A stretch of 64,000 nucleotides of DNA. Origin: a virus. The stretch is from IMG/VR virus record IMGVR_UViG_3300032132_000439, positions 1 through 64,000 of that record. The stretch is one strand, 5' to 3'. Below the pieces are notes generated by a model that saw only the letters and a program-made list of their open reading frames with translations, searched no databases and was not told the DNA's origin. The translations under genes and the position numbers were made by a program. Below, in pieces: positions 41,393-49,223 of the stretch. Within the stretch, counting starts at the first letter, position 1, and the number at the start of each line of letters is the position of its first letter.

Positions 41393-41704
41393 ATGGGGCA
41401 TGAGCTAAAAGCCACGGCCAATGACTTGCACCTTGTGTTGGAGACTTTCACTGTCGCCCAAATGGCCAACCCACAAAGCGCAATAGCACCCATGAGGGCT
41501 GTTGCGGAACTTTTCGCACGACAACGGGCCAATGAGCAAGAACGCGCTCAGAAGAGCTTTAAATCGCTTTCGATGCGTGTGGTCCAGCTTGATAGCGCAT
41601 ACGTGCGGTTAAAGAATGACCCCAACTCCCCGGAAGCGGTGAGCGAGCTGGAAAACCGATCAAAAGATGTTCGGGAAATCATAGACGCGGCGAGGTTTCA
41701 ATGA
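41393..41704 (+). CDS. Helical phage protein, unknown, 103 residues
   Basis: Helical and charged (MGHELKATANDLHLVLETFTVAQ...; QERAQKSFKSLSMRVVQLDSAYVRLKNDP; SELENRSKDVREIIDAARF). The ATG at 41393 was chosen; the upstream TTGATC at 41387 is possible but lacks a clear ribosome-binding site. Likely a small interaction protein. Confidence 0.5.
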   Translation: MGHELKATANDLHLVLETFTVAQMANPQSAIAPMRAVAELFARQRANEQERAQKSFKSLSMRVVQLDSAYVRLKNDPNSPEAVSELENRSKDVREIIDAARFQ

Positions 41705-41958
41705 TCAACAATCAAACAACCAAACGGTGTTTTGAGTGCGGTGACGTTTTTCCTGATCAGCGCGGGTTGGATATCCATCTAAACAATTGTCAGTACACAA
41801 TTGATGCACGGGAGGAAAGAGCTAAAGCCAGCCGGGATTTGGATATTAGCAATAGAGCCAACGAAATCTTTTATGAAATTGTTGGTGACCATGATCAAGA
41901 AACCCTATGTCCGCGGAAGTTGTCTGAGTTCTTAGCGGAGCAGGAGTATTCAGTATGA
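41701..41958 (+). CDS. C2H2-like zinc finger protein, 85 residues
   Basis: A CFECGDVFPDQRGLDIHLNNC pattern occupies about residues 10-30, giving two Cys-x2-Cys and His/Cys ligands of zinc-finger type. The rest is helical and acidic. Small zinc-finger proteins of this type are often phage early regulators; target unknown. Coupled to both neighbours. Confidence 0.6.
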   Translation: MINNQTTKRCFECGDVFPDQRGLDIHLNNCQYTIDAREERAKASRDLDISNRANEIFYEIVGDHDQETLCPRKLSEFLAEQEYSV

Positions 41959-42107
41959 TTGGCCGTTTTCTTTGTCGCATTGGCTTTCACCGGTACGGAC
42001 GGAAGTATTTTGCCGCCGGTAAAGATTGGGCCTTTGGTATGGGGCACCGGGCGCGGAACTGCAGACGTAAAGACTGCAAAGTCACGCTGAGATATTGGCC
42101 CGACTAA
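41955..42107 (+). CDS. Small Cys-containing phage protein (DUF1660-like)
   Basis: A 50-residue frame, start ATG 41955 overlapping the previous stop. MIGRFLCRIGFHRYG begins with a Cys/His pair and NCRRKDCKVTLRYWPD gives a second Cys pair near the C-terminus. Size and Cys spacing resemble DUF1660-type prophage proteins; the match is by eye. Confidence 0.5.
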   Translation: MIGRFLCRIGFHRYGRKYFAAGKDWAFGMGHRARNCRRKDCKVTLRYWPD

Positions 42108-42186
42108 AAACGCACATTGACAAACAACCCGACATTCATTCGAGTGCCGGGGATTCTTTAAACCAACTCAGTATCTTGGAATAATA

Positions 42187-42981
42187 ATGCTTTCAAAGCT
42201 TTTTAAAAAAATCAAAAGTATCATTTGGTTCATAATCAAATGGTTTTTTCTGATCCCGCTTGCACTTTTTATTGTTGTAGGCTTATCGCTTGGCCTTTAC
42301 GAAAACTTGACCGGCAACAAGATTGCTTGGCCCGGCAACTCAGAAGTTGCGGAAATTGCAGAAGCCAACCCTGTTGAAGAAACGGAAGTGCTTGATGCGG
42401 CTCCCGCTGTAATTGAAACCGAACCGGCAATAGAAAACTCAGAAGCGTATTTGGCCGGTCTTTACGATCAAGTTTTTCACAAGTGCGATCACGAGGCTGC
42501 TAACATTCCAGCGAACTCAGCTTTCTTGGCTAGCTATTTTCATTGGAGCGTTGCCTATGATGAAAGCTATTTCACCGGCATGCGTGAGGGTCATGAGTTG
42601 ATCCATGAACAAGGCGAGGAGTTCGCATGCGCCTACCTGATCGGCGTTCTGTCAAATCACGCCACAATCACGAAGCGACCAACCCCAACTGCAGATGATC
42701 GAGAATTTGCCTTCGGAACCGGCGTTTACTCAGCTTTCGTGGCGGATTGTGGCTACGTTCTGGATGGCTCAGAATTGGGGAAAACACACCATCAGGCCGT
42801 TGCAACTGAGCGAATGAAATCGCTTACGGAATACCATGATGGACTGCACCTTGTTTACGATCTTGTCGAAAAGTTCGGGCTCAAAAGGGCTTGCGATGAA
42901 ATCGCTCAGGGAGTTATCAAACCATCTGACTTTGGAATAAAGCCCGATATTCCAGAAAATCGATCACCGTTGTTGAACTAA
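42187..42981 (+). CDS. Membrane-anchored protein with extracytoplasmic domain, unknown
   Basis: 264 residues. Basic start (MLSKLFKKIKS) then a long hydrophobic segment (IIWFIIKWFFLIPLALFIVVGLSLGL), then a Glu/Ala/Pro linker and a ~180-residue domain with four conserved-looking Cys (HKCDHEAAN, EEFACAYLIGV, VADCGYVLD, KRACDEIAQ), probably in the periplasm. No family recognised. Early plus-strand expression makes a superinfection-exclusion or lysogenic-conversion role plausible, unproven. Confidence 0.6.
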   Translation: MLSKLFKKIKSIIWFIIKWFFLIPLALFIVVGLSLGLYENLTGNKIAWPGNSEVAEIAEANPVEETEVLDAAPAVIETEPAIENSEAYLAGLYDQVFHKCDHEAANIPANSAFLASYFHWSVAYDESYFTGMREGHELIHEQGEEFACAYLIGVLSNHATITKRPTPTADDREFAFGTGVYSAFVADCGYVLDGSELGKTHHQAVATERMKSLTEYHDGLHLVYDLVEKFGLKRACDEIAQGVIKPSDFGIKPDIPENRSPLLN

Positions 42982-42988
42982 GCAAACC

Positions 42989-43013
42989 AAAGGGCGCATC
43001 ATGCGCCCTTTTT
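42989..43013. terminator. Bidirectional terminator between the plus-strand unit and brnA
   Basis: AAAGGGCGCAT and ATGCGCCCTTTTT form a near-perfect hairpin with a T-tract on the plus strand; the minus strand also has an A-to-T reversal. The stop codon of brnA lies inside it. Efficient on the plus strand; probably weak on the minus strand. Confidence 0.75.
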
Positions 43014-43382
43014 CTTCACCAATGCCAGCAAGTCCGCATTCAATTGAGACTGCCAACCCCTGCCCGTTAATCGGTAGTGTTTAAGCACCTCACTATCCAA
43101 CCTTATTGAGATAGATTCTTTGCCCTTACCTGCAGGTAACTTAGGGCGACCACGCTTAGCCTTGGCAAACATCGCGTCTGACCATTCCGGGTTGTCAGCA
43201 TCCGCCGCAATACCGGCCTGAATTTCTTGTTCCGTGATCAGTTCTCTTGGAGGAGTATTCGCCGCTCGTAGCCCACTATATCTTACTTTTGCTTCGGCTC
43301 TAACTGCTTTAGCATCCTTTATAATAAACGAGCCGCTTCCTTGGCGGGTGTCATCATCCTTGCTCTTCGATGATTTTCTCAT
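42999..43382 (-). CDS. brnA: BrnA family antitoxin
   Basis: A 127-residue protein: a disordered, charged N-terminal region, an INTPPRELITEQEIQAGIAADADNPEWSDAMF-like central helix segment, a basic linker and a KESISIRLDSEVLKHYR region at the end that forms a ribbon-helix-helix DNA-binding domain. Such proteins neutralise BrnT and repress the operon. The start overlaps the brnT end by about 28 bases. The gene pair runs against the plus-strand genes on both sides. Confidence 0.85.
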   Translation of the reverse strand: MRKSSKSKDDDTRQGSGSFIIKDAKAVRAEAKVRYSGLRAANTPPRELITEQEIQAGIAADADNPEWSDAMFAKAKRGRPKLPAGKGKESISIRLDSEVLKHYRLTGRGWQSQLNADLLALVKKKGA

Positions 43383-43641
43383 ATTTTCGCACCTCCCTTT
43401 TGTTAGACTTTCGCAAGCTAATCACACGTATTGCATCTTCACGTATGGTGTAACAAATAGCATGTAACCGCTCGCCAATTTTCACATGGCATAACTGGCG
43501 CTCTTCACCGTCATGGTTTTGGGTAAGGCAAATCGCGCTATCCCAATCAATAAGCTTTGCGCTTTCAAACGCGATTCCGTGCTTATCAAGGTTCTTTCGC
43601 GCCTTGTTATCGTCCCATTCATATTCAAATTCATCACTCAT
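43354..43641 (-). CDS. brnT: BrnT family toxin
   Basis: A 95-residue protein from the ATG at 43641 (EFEYEWDDNKARKNLDKHGIAFESA at the N-terminus; ARVGERLHAICYTIREDAIRVISLRKSNKREVRKYE later). These match BrnT, a ribonuclease toxin of the RelE superfamily. It precedes brnA and shares an overlapping end, the standard order. A TTGACA-like box and the palindrome at 43649-43662 lie just upstream. Confidence 0.85.
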   Translation of the reverse strand: MSDEFEYEWDDNKARKNLDKHGIAFESAKLIDWDSAICLTQNHDGEERQLCHVKIGERLHAICYTIREDAIRVISLRKSNKREVRKYEKIIEEQG

Positions 43642-43648
43642 GTCAATA

Positions 43649-43662
43649 AATGTATATACATT
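43649..43662. promoter_or_regulatory. brnTA operator-promoter palindrome
   Basis: AATGTATATACATT is a perfect 14-bp palindrome immediately before brnT, the expected position of the BrnA/BrnT autoregulatory site. It shares TGTATA with the inverted repeat at 43708-43726. Confidence 0.6.
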
Positions 43663-43698
43663 AAAACAATAATGCAACCTCAAAATGGGTACGTTTTA

Positions 43699-43728
43699 TT
43701 GATAAAATGTACAAGATGCTTGTATATT
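43699..43728 (+). promoter_or_regulatory. Plus-strand promoter with inverted repeat TGTACAAG-N3-CTTGTATA
   Basis: TTGATA (43699-43704), 18-base spacer, TATATT (43723-43728). An inverted repeat TGTACAAG atg CTTGTATA (43708-43726) covers the spacer and -10. It drives the small genes from 43790. Because it resembles the brnTA palindrome, BrnA may bind both sites, which would make the toxin-antitoxin protein also a regulator of the next unit. Confidence 0.45.
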
Positions 43729-43789
43729 GAGGTTGACCAAAGAATCTTCATCGCTCAGAGTGAGTACATGGACAACTTGGAGAGCCACG

Positions 43790-44053
43790 ATGAAGAATTT
43801 TGTAGAACAGATTAAAGACCTAATGGAAGCACGCGGTTGGGCGGAAAATCGGAGCCGTTTCGTTTCCGTTTTAGTACCAAAATTGGAAGCCTACCCACCA
43901 TATTTCTTTGCACTTGAAGAAACGCTTGAAGAGCAAAGCGGCACGCTTGCACTACGCGATTGCTTGCATGAAGTAATGCCATACGGCGTGAGCCTGAAAG
44001 ACGATAACATGATTGATGCAATTGATGCTGTAATGGGTGAGTTGGTGTGGTAA
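43790..44053 (+). CDS. Phage protein, unknown, 87 residues
   Basis: ATG 43790 with CAACTTGGAGAGCCACG upstream, the conserved ribosome-binding block. Acidic and helical (MKNFVEQIKDLMEARGWAENRSRF...; CLHEVMPYGVSLKDDNMIDAIDAVMGELVW). Stop overlaps the next start. Unknown function. Confidence 0.55.
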   Translation: MKNFVEQIKDLMEARGWAENRSRFVSVLVPKLEAYPPYFFALEETLEEQSGTLALRDCLHEVMPYGVSLKDDNMIDAIDAVMGELVW

Positions 44054-44235
44054 TGGCTAAATCAACTTTAAAGGCCGCTGACAGGCATTTCGTTACGATC
44101 CGGGCCCATGCTGCAGTAGGTAATGAGGCCGCCGCCACGCGCTATTACTGCGAGCATCGGATTTCATATGCAAAATTCATGAAAGCACTAAATGAGGGCC
44201 GTGACCAACGGAGGAGAAAACAAGATGACAAGTGA
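44053..44235 (+). CDS. Small basic protein, unknown, 60 residues
   Basis: MAKSTLKAADRHFVTIRAHAAVGNEAAATRYYCEHRIS, basic at both ends, aromatic in the middle. ATG at 44053 overlaps the previous stop (TAATG). Function unknown; size and charge suggest nucleic-acid binding. Confidence 0.5.
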   Translation: MAKSTLKAADRHFVTIRAHAAVGNEAAATRYYCEHRISYAKFMKALNEGRDQRRRKQDDK

Positions 44236-44425
44236 AGATTTTGTGAGCTGGCTAGCAGAAATGAAGTCCGCGGGACTTGGTCGATCTGACGCAAAGTGCG
44301 CTGAGCTTTTGGGTATCTCGAAAAACAGCGTTGTGGCCATTAAGAAAAATGGGGGCGACATACGGACCGCACTTGCGTGTAGAGCTTTGTTGCATCGCAT
44401 GGAACCGTACGGCAAATCAGTTTAG
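44225..44425 (+). CDS. Small HTH protein, Cro-like
   Basis: 66 residues from the ATG at 44225. SDAKCAELLGISKNSVVAIKKNGGD near residue 21 is a helix-turn-helix with the expected Ala, Gly and Ser-x-x-Val-x-x-x-Lys pattern. It may be a small regulator of Cro type. No self-operator beyond those listed was identified. Confidence 0.55.
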   Translation: MTSEDFVSWLAEMKSAGLGRSDAKCAELLGISKNSVVAIKKNGGDIRTALACRALLHRMEPYGKSV

Positions 44426-44496
44426 CGCATTCAAGTGGTTGGAGCTTTCTTTTATACAACCGCGTAAAGAGCCAAAAGCAACACTATGCATGCAGG

Positions 44497-44528
44497 AAAG
44501 GGCTAGGGGTTCGCGCCCCTAGCCCTTT
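44497..44528. terminator. Bidirectional terminator between early operons
   Basis: AAAGGGCTAGGGG and CCCCTAGCCCTTT form a 13-bp perfect stem around TTCGCG, followed by TTTTT on the plus strand and by A-to-T reversal on the minus strand. It separates the plus-strand unit from the minus-strand early operon, whose last gene stops inside it. Confidence 0.85.
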
Positions 44529-44755
44529 TTAATTCCCATCTCCAACGCCGCCTCTTCACTGGCCTCAGAAATAGCCCTCATAGTCTCTTCCGTGTAAACA
44601 CCAACTGCGATAGCCATTGCCTCAAAGAACGCCTCACGGCTTACGCCATCGAATTTAGCGCCCTTTGATTGCAAGAACGGCCCAACCTTTGCAGCGGCGC
44701 TTTTCAACGCCGCCACTTCAAAGTCTTCAAGGTTACTCAGATGGTTGTGTATCAT
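44519..44755 (-). CDS. Phage early protein, unknown, 78 residues
   Basis: Helical and acidic (MIHNHLSNLEDFEVAALKSAAAKVGPFLQSKG; EAFFEAMAIAVGVYTEETMRAISEASEEAALEMG). Overlaps the helicase gene at its start by about 23 bases. No family recognised. Confidence 0.55.
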   Translation of the reverse strand: MIHNHLSNLEDFEVAALKSAAAKVGPFLQSKGAKFDGVSREAFFEAMAIAVGVYTEETMRAISEASEEAALEMGIKKG

Positions 44756-46613
44756 CTAACGCACTCCATCTTGCAAGGCCATCAACCTCTCCCGGTTGAC
44801 TTGTCGCGATCTTGCGGCGCTTTAACCGACCAAGGCAATCATCAACAACCGTGTAAAGCTGGCCGGTTACGTCCATGATATCCTCAATACGCACCCCAAC
44901 CGCTTGTTGTTTCAACACCTCATAAACGATGCGATCCGCGCCATTGGAGAAAGTGCCGGGCGCATCATAAAGGAAAGACTTAACGCGCGTGTAGCTGCCA
45001 TCCTCTTGCACAACAATCCGGTCAGGACACCGCAAAGACTTAGCCCGAACAATCGCCTCACTGGTTGTGCTTGGGTAAGGCTCCTGCCCGCCGTGCGCAG
45101 TCCACCAGCGTTCAGCCATCTTGCGCGCGCCACCAGCATGCTCAAAACAAACCCATTCAGGAATAGGCGCGGATTTCTTGACGCTTGGAATGTAATACCC
45201 AACCTTCATGCTCGTTGCGGCACCCTGCTTTTCATGGCGCTCAAATGTCCATGTTCGGCAAAAAGCTCCAGGGAGATTGGCCGCACGTTCATCCTCAAAG
45301 TGGCCTTGGTTTTTAAGCAAAGCGCGCGTGTCCGCCGTCCGATCGATCTTATCAGTTTCAACCGGCTCAGGGAAAACATACCCGCACTCATAACATTCAC
45401 TGCATTGGATCGGCAAAATTGTACGGCAAGACTCTTGCGGGCACACTTTAACCGGCGCGTCCCCCACTTTATCGCTCTCAGAGCGCCGTTTCTTGGTTGG
45501 TGGTGGTTGCACATCATCAATAGGTCCGTGGCGCTTCACGTTGCCCGCAAAGTCCAACACAAGGCAATTTGTTTTGCCGGTGTCCGGTGAGATCCGCAAA
45601 CCACGGCCAACCATTTGTTGATATAGCCCGGGGCTGGCTGTCGGGCGGCATAGAGCGACCAAATCCACGTTTGGTGCATCAAAGCCCGTTGTGAATACAT
45701 TTACGTTCACAAGGCACCTCAGCTCACCGTTTTTGAACCGGCGAACCATATCCTCACGCTCACCTTTGCTTGTGGAGCCGGTTACGCATTCAGCGCCGAA
45801 GCCGTGGCCATCAAGCAAGTGCGTCAGTTGCTCCGCGTGATCAATGCTTGATGCAAAAACCAAGATGGACTTGCGATCATGGCCAACCTGAACGATTTCA
45901 TTCACGACCGCCGCGTTGGTATCAAGCGTGTTCACTAGCTGATCAACTTGGGAGCTGTTGAAATCACCGCCTTGATAGTTGATTGCCCGCATGTCGAATG
46001 TTGTGCGCATTGCCTTTGGAACAACCGGGCTAAGATAGCCGCGTGAAATCAGTTCACCAACGTTCACTTGATAGGCAATATCATCAAACATTGTCTCGTC
46101 AGTGTCGCCATATAGCAAACCACAATCCAAGCGATATGGTGTGGCGGTTAGGCCTAATGAACGATAGTTTTCATGATGACGTTTTGCATCTTCAAACATG
46201 CGCCCGTACATCGTGTTAGATTTCGGGTTAATCGTATGAGCTTCATCAACGATGAATAGATGCGCTCCCCCGATTTCATCAAGCTTGTTGTAAATGGTTT
46301 GAACGCCACCAAAGAGAATTTGAGCGTTACGGTCACGACGGCCAATGCTTGCGCTGTAGATGCCAACCGGCGCTTGTGGCCATAGGGAAAGCAACCGCTC
46401 CAAGTTCTGCTCAAGCAGCTCTTTTTGGTGCGTCACGCATATAATCCGCATGCCGGGATACATCTCAAGCGTCCGTTTGCAGATTTCAGCGTTGATCACC
46501 GATTTACCGGCGCCGGTGGCCAAATCGAGAATTGGGTTGCCGCCTACTTCACGCCAATATGTAAAAGTCGCGTCAACTGCAGCTTGTTGATAGTCGCGCA
46601 AAACATAATTCAT
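44733..46613 (-). CDS. DEAD/DEAH-box helicase (SF2)
   Basis: A 626-residue SF2 helicase. DLATGAGKSV near residue 31 (Walker A), FIVDEAHTI near 119 (DEAH), SLGLTATPYRL near 155 (motif III), and QMVGRGLRISPDTGK near 335 (motif VI). C-terminal ~200 residues contain a Cys-rich CPQESCRTILPIQCSECYECG segment that looks like a zinc ribbon and a helical tail. It fits the phage helicase family that unwinds DNA during replication/recombination. Confidence 0.88.
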   Translation of the reverse strand: MNYVLRDYQQAAVDATFTYWREVGGNPILDLATGAGKSVINAEICKRTLEMYPGMRIICVTHQKELLEQNLERLLSLWPQAPVGIYSASIGRRDRNAQILFGGVQTIYNKLDEIGGAHLFIVDEAHTINPKSNTMYGRMFEDAKRHHENYRSLGLTATPYRLDCGLLYGDTDETMFDDIAYQVNVGELISRGYLSPVVPKAMRTTFDMRAINYQGGDFNSSQVDQLVNTLDTNAAVVNEIVQVGHDRKSILVFASSIDHAEQLTHLLDGHGFGAECVTGSTSKGEREDMVRRFKNGELRCLVNVNVFTTGFDAPNVDLVALCRPTASPGLYQQMVGRGLRISPDTGKTNCLVLDFAGNVKRHGPIDDVQPPPTKKRRSESDKVGDAPVKVCPQESCRTILPIQCSECYECGYVFPEPVETDKIDRTADTRALLKNQGHFEDERAANLPGAFCRTWTFERHEKQGAATSMKVGYYIPSVKKSAPIPEWVCFEHAGGARKMAERWWTAHGGQEPYPSTTSEAIVRAKSLRCPDRIVVQEDGSYTRVKSFLYDAPGTFSNGADRIVYEVLKQQAVGVRIEDIMDVTGQLYTVVDDCLGRLKRRKIATSQPGEVDGLARWSALDDTQPSE

Positions 46614-46906
46614 GAGCGCAAACCTTGGACGCGGAAGACGGAAGCGTTGTGCGAGAAACCTTCAAAAACGCCGTTGTCTGCCATGCGCATAATCCAGCTT
46701 TTTAGCGCGTTGACCGGCAAGCGCAATTCAGCGGCCAGATCAAGAAAGCGCATTGAACAAATACCGCATTCAGCAATTCGTTTTTCAATGATTGATTTTG
46801 GTGTTGCTTTAATGGTTTTCGGCTTACGTGTGCGCGTGTATTCAACACCGCAATCGCTAGGCCAGTCAAAACGCGGCGGAACCGCAATAGCTAGATAATC
46901 AGTCAT
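46610..46906 (-). CDS. Small HTH-like phage protein
   Basis: 98 residues, MTDYLAIAVPPRFDWPSDCG at the start, basic middle (TRTRKPKTIKATPKSIIEKR), helix-turn-helix-like end (LDLAAELRLPVNALKSWIMRMADNGVFEGF). Overlaps the helicase start. Likely DNA-binding, function unknown. Preceded by CAACTTGGAGGTCAC. Confidence 0.55.
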   Translation of the reverse strand: MTDYLAIAVPPRFDWPSDCGVEYTRTRKPKTIKATPKSIIEKRIAECGICSMRFLDLAAELRLPVNALKSWIMRMADNGVFEGFSHNASVFRVQGLRS

Positions 46907-46926
46907 GTGACCTCCAAGTTGAAAAG

Positions 46927-46956
46927 AACCGGGGACGGTGCCAGCCGCACCCGGTT
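46927..46956 (-). promoter_or_regulatory. RNA hairpin with CTGGCA loop
   Basis: Minus strand: AACCGGG and CCCGGTT form the outer stem, one mismatch and a G-U follow, then CGG/CCG closes the loop CTGGCA (46939-46944). It ends eight bases before the CAACTTGGAGG block of the 46610-46906 gene. Confidence 0.75.
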
Positions 46957-46967
46957 TGTTGTTTGTT

Positions 46968-47102
46968 TTAGATACCGGCTAGCTTTCGCATTGCCTTGAG
47001 CTTGCTGATTTCAAGAATGTTCCAAAAGAACCGGAAAGCTAAGGCAAGCATACCGACCACAATTAGCCATAAGGTGATGTCAAAAAGCATTTCAATGATC
47101 AT
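46968..47102 (-). CDS. Small membrane protein, 44 residues
   Basis: ATG at 47102 with GGGAGC seven bases upstream. The frame MIIEMLFDITLWLIVVGMLA continues through a single membrane helix and ends with a basic KLKAMRKLAGI tail. It overlaps the stop of the exonuclease gene, so it is probably coupled. Unknown function. Confidence 0.6.
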   Translation of the reverse strand: MIIEMLFDITLWLIVVGMLALAFRFFWNILEISKLKAMRKLAGI

Positions 47103-47640
47103 AGGTAGCTCCCGCTTTATCCAATCGCGCAATCACGCTTTCGGCTTGGTTTAGTGCATCGCTGAGAGCATCGTGCTTTGTGCCCGTGTACTCAATTTCA
47201 GCGTCAGTTCCCCAAAACGCCTCAAGCGTCCGTACGCTTCGGGTTTGGTGGTATCTCCAAGGCACCGATAAATCGCAAAGCTCATAGGCTTTAGCCAAAT
47301 GCGAACAATCAAAATCCGGGTCTTTCGCCCACACATGTTGCGGTCGGTGGTTTTGGAAAAGTTCACTAAGACGATAGAGCGCCGAACCTATCGAGTAGCC
47401 ACCTGTCGCAATTTGCGTGGCAAACAGCTCAACGTCAGTTTCCGCCCACCACTGCAGTGTTGAAAGGTCAATTTTCATGCCCATCGCAACGCACGATTGC
47501 GGGTCGATTTTCAAGTTAAGCTTTGAAATCATCTTGCCGTCAGGCAAAGTCGGATCAAAGACAACCGCGCCAATTTGCGTGATCACTGAGCCGGGCTTTA
47601 AGCCAAGGTTTTCAATGTCAATCATAATGTGTTTTGACAC
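47092..47640 (-). CDS. 3'-5' exonuclease (DnaQ/Rv2179c-like)
   Basis: 182 residues from a GTG at 47640, preceded by TTGGAGTAA. DEDD motifs: IDIENLG near residue 7 (D-x-E), AKDPDFDCSHLA near 107, and GTKHDALSDALNQA near 155. The middle LQWWAETD stretch is typical of the Rv2179c-like exonuclease group. Role: proofreading or end processing of phage DNA or RNA. Confidence 0.8.
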   Translation of the reverse strand: MSKHIMIDIENLGLKPGSVITQIGAVVFDPTLPDGKMISKLNLKIDPQSCVAMGMKIDLSTLQWWAETDVELFATQIATGGYSIGSALYRLSELFQNHRPQHVWAKDPDFDCSHLAKAYELCDLSVPWRYHQTRSVRTLEAFWGTDAEIEYTGTKHDALSDALNQAESVIARLDKAGATYDH

Positions 47641-47645
47641 GGCGG

Positions 47646-47858
47646 TTACTCCAAAAGCTCATTGATGCGCTTTGCGATGCGCTCGGCTTTTTCTTTGTCG
47701 CTAAATGCAAGCTCATTATCGACCTCAAGATGATCGATTTTTTGCTTGTTTGTGGCGATTTTGGCCGCTTTCTTTTCAGCCACTTTCACCAAGTCAGTTG
47801 CGACTTTTTGCAAAGTCCCGATTGCCTTATTCAAGGTCAGATTTGCCGCTAGTTCCAT
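47646..47858 (-). CDS. Small coiled-coil protein, 70 residues
   Basis: Almost entirely helical, with alternating Ala/Leu/Lys/Glu positions (TLQKVATDLVKVAEKKAAKIATNKQKIDHLEVDNELAF). Preceded by CAACTTGGAGAG. Could be an accessory subunit or regulator. No family recognised. Confidence 0.5.
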   Translation of the reverse strand: MELAANLTLNKAIGTLQKVATDLVKVAEKKAAKIATNKQKIDHLEVDNELAFSDKEKAERIAKRINELLE

Positions 47859-47859
47859 T

Positions 47860-48156
47860 CTATCTCTCCAAGTTGATTTTGCGTCCAGCCGGTGGCCCGG
47901 CTAATGCATTGTTGATATTCGGAGCGGTGCAATGATCATGGATCAAGTTGCCCACTACCCGGCGCAGTTCGTTTTCTTCAAAGATTTCCAGCCGGGTTGA
48001 AAATCTTATTGAGGCCATGCGGTTGATCGCATCGAAAACCTCAAGATCGACCAGCGAAAACTGGTTGGTTAGTTTGAAAATTGATGTTCCATTCGCAAAG
48101 CGGCGGAAGATTTCAACCTTCTTTTTTTCTGAAATGGTGGCGCTATATTCATGCAT
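47860..48156 (-). CDS. Small HTH-like phage protein, 98 residues
   Basis: ATG at 48156 (MHEYSATISEKKKVEIFRRFANG). The region ISEKKKVEIFRRFANGTSIFKLTNQFSLVDLEVFDAINRM resembles a homeodomain/HTH-like small DNA-binding fold. The C-terminus reads through CAACTTGGAGAGA, the conserved ribosome-binding block of the next gene, so the block is coding here. It overlaps the nuclease gene's end by eight bases. Confidence 0.5.
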   Translation of the reverse strand: MHEYSATISEKKKVEIFRRFANGTSIFKLTNQFSLVDLEVFDAINRMASIRFSTRLEIFEENELRRVVGNLIHDHCTAPNINNALAGPPAGRKINLER

Positions 48157-49171
48157 TATCGCCACCCCGATTTTCCGGGTTGTCCGTAATGTCGCGGCCA
48201 GCCTTTTCATCTTCCCCAACCGCTTCCGGTGGTCCATCAATGAAGGTTTCGCCGTTATCCAAGGCGTAAGTAATTGTGCCCGCATCTGGGTCCGCGTCGA
48301 TCTGCTCACCCGGCACAAAGCAAGGGTTGAAAAGGTGGCCTTCACAACCGGCCAATTGCTCGTCGCGGTTTAGTGGCTTGCTGTGCTTTTCGCACTGCCA
48401 TGAGCCGTAATCTTTATGAGCAAGCGGAGTTACGTGGATGCATGTGCGGCAAGAGCGTGTTTGAACAAACTCCCCGCCTTTGCAGATGTTTTTGTAATCG
48501 CAGAAGCGGCACGACCAAAAGTCAGGATCATCGGAGACACGGCTTGGCGCGTCGTCAGTGTAAACAATCGATTCAACGCGGTTGAAAAGATGCTCGCAAA
48601 AACCCTGATCATAATCGATAACAATGCTCATTACCGCGTCAGTGTTCTTGTTAACCGCAAGGTAAAGGCATTTCTTATAGCCGGTTAGGTGCATGTAAGA
48701 TTGACACTGAATGAAGTGTTCCGGCTTATGCTCTTTCAGCCCCTTTTTAATCAAAGCGTCCCAACTCTTTTGGTTGTGTGATTTGCACTCCACAACAACC
48801 CATTGGTCGTCAATGCCGGGTACATTGTGTGCAACGCCATCAAGCAACCCCCGGGCATGCCCACCAACGCCCCTAACGCGCATCTGACGGCCTGTGTCTG
48901 GATCGTGGGTGATAACTGTTGCCCCGGCCCCGGCAAGCCCCTCAAGCAAGCGCTCTTCATGGATTTCACCAGTTTCAAACAAGCGGCACATTTTGCCATC
49001 AAATTGTTTGGGAGGCGTGGCCCAACGAAACGCATAAAATGGCGCTCGGTTGCAATCCGATCCAAGCATTGAAAGGCTAATACCGATTGAACCATATGGC
49101 TCACCGCGCTTGGCTTGCGAGTAATCGTAAATTTTGTTTGCAACGGGGTCCGTATCTGGTATTTCAACCAT
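48149..49171 (-). CDS. PD-(D/E)XK exonuclease (Cas4/RecB-like)
   Basis: 340 residues. The nuclease motif is GLLDGVAHNV near residue 107 (D) with WVVVECKSHNQ near 123 (E-x-K), followed by a glutamine-containing IQCQSYMHLTG helix near 155. A Cys-cluster with WSCRFCDYKNICKGG near 218 and further Cys residues could hold an Fe-S cluster as in Cas4-type nucleases. It would process ends for Sak4-driven recombination. C-terminal 60 residues are acidic and disordered. Confidence 0.8.
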   Translation of the reverse strand: MVEIPDTDPVANKIYDYSQAKRGEPYGSIGISLSMLGSDCNRAPFYAFRWATPPKQFDGKMCRLFETGEIHEERLLEGLAGAGATVITHDPDTGRQMRVRGVGGHARGLLDGVAHNVPGIDDQWVVVECKSHNQKSWDALIKKGLKEHKPEHFIQCQSYMHLTGYKKCLYLAVNKNTDAVMSIVIDYDQGFCEHLFNRVESIVYTDDAPSRVSDDPDFWSCRFCDYKNICKGGEFVQTRSCRTCIHVTPLAHKDYGSWQCEKHSKPLNRDEQLAGCEGHLFNPCFVPGEQIDADPDAGTITYALDNGETFIDGPPEAVGEDEKAGRDITDNPENRGGDNA

Positions 49172-49223
49172 AATAAAAAAATCCCATGATGTTTGCTCTC
49201 CAAGTTGACGTTGTGGTGATGGT

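Noticed and set aside
42120-42150. A hairpin before the gene at 42187 (CCCG...CGGG) as another CTGGCA-type element
   Set aside because: Its loop is ATTC, and its stem is interrupted; it does not share the conserved loop, so it was not counted.
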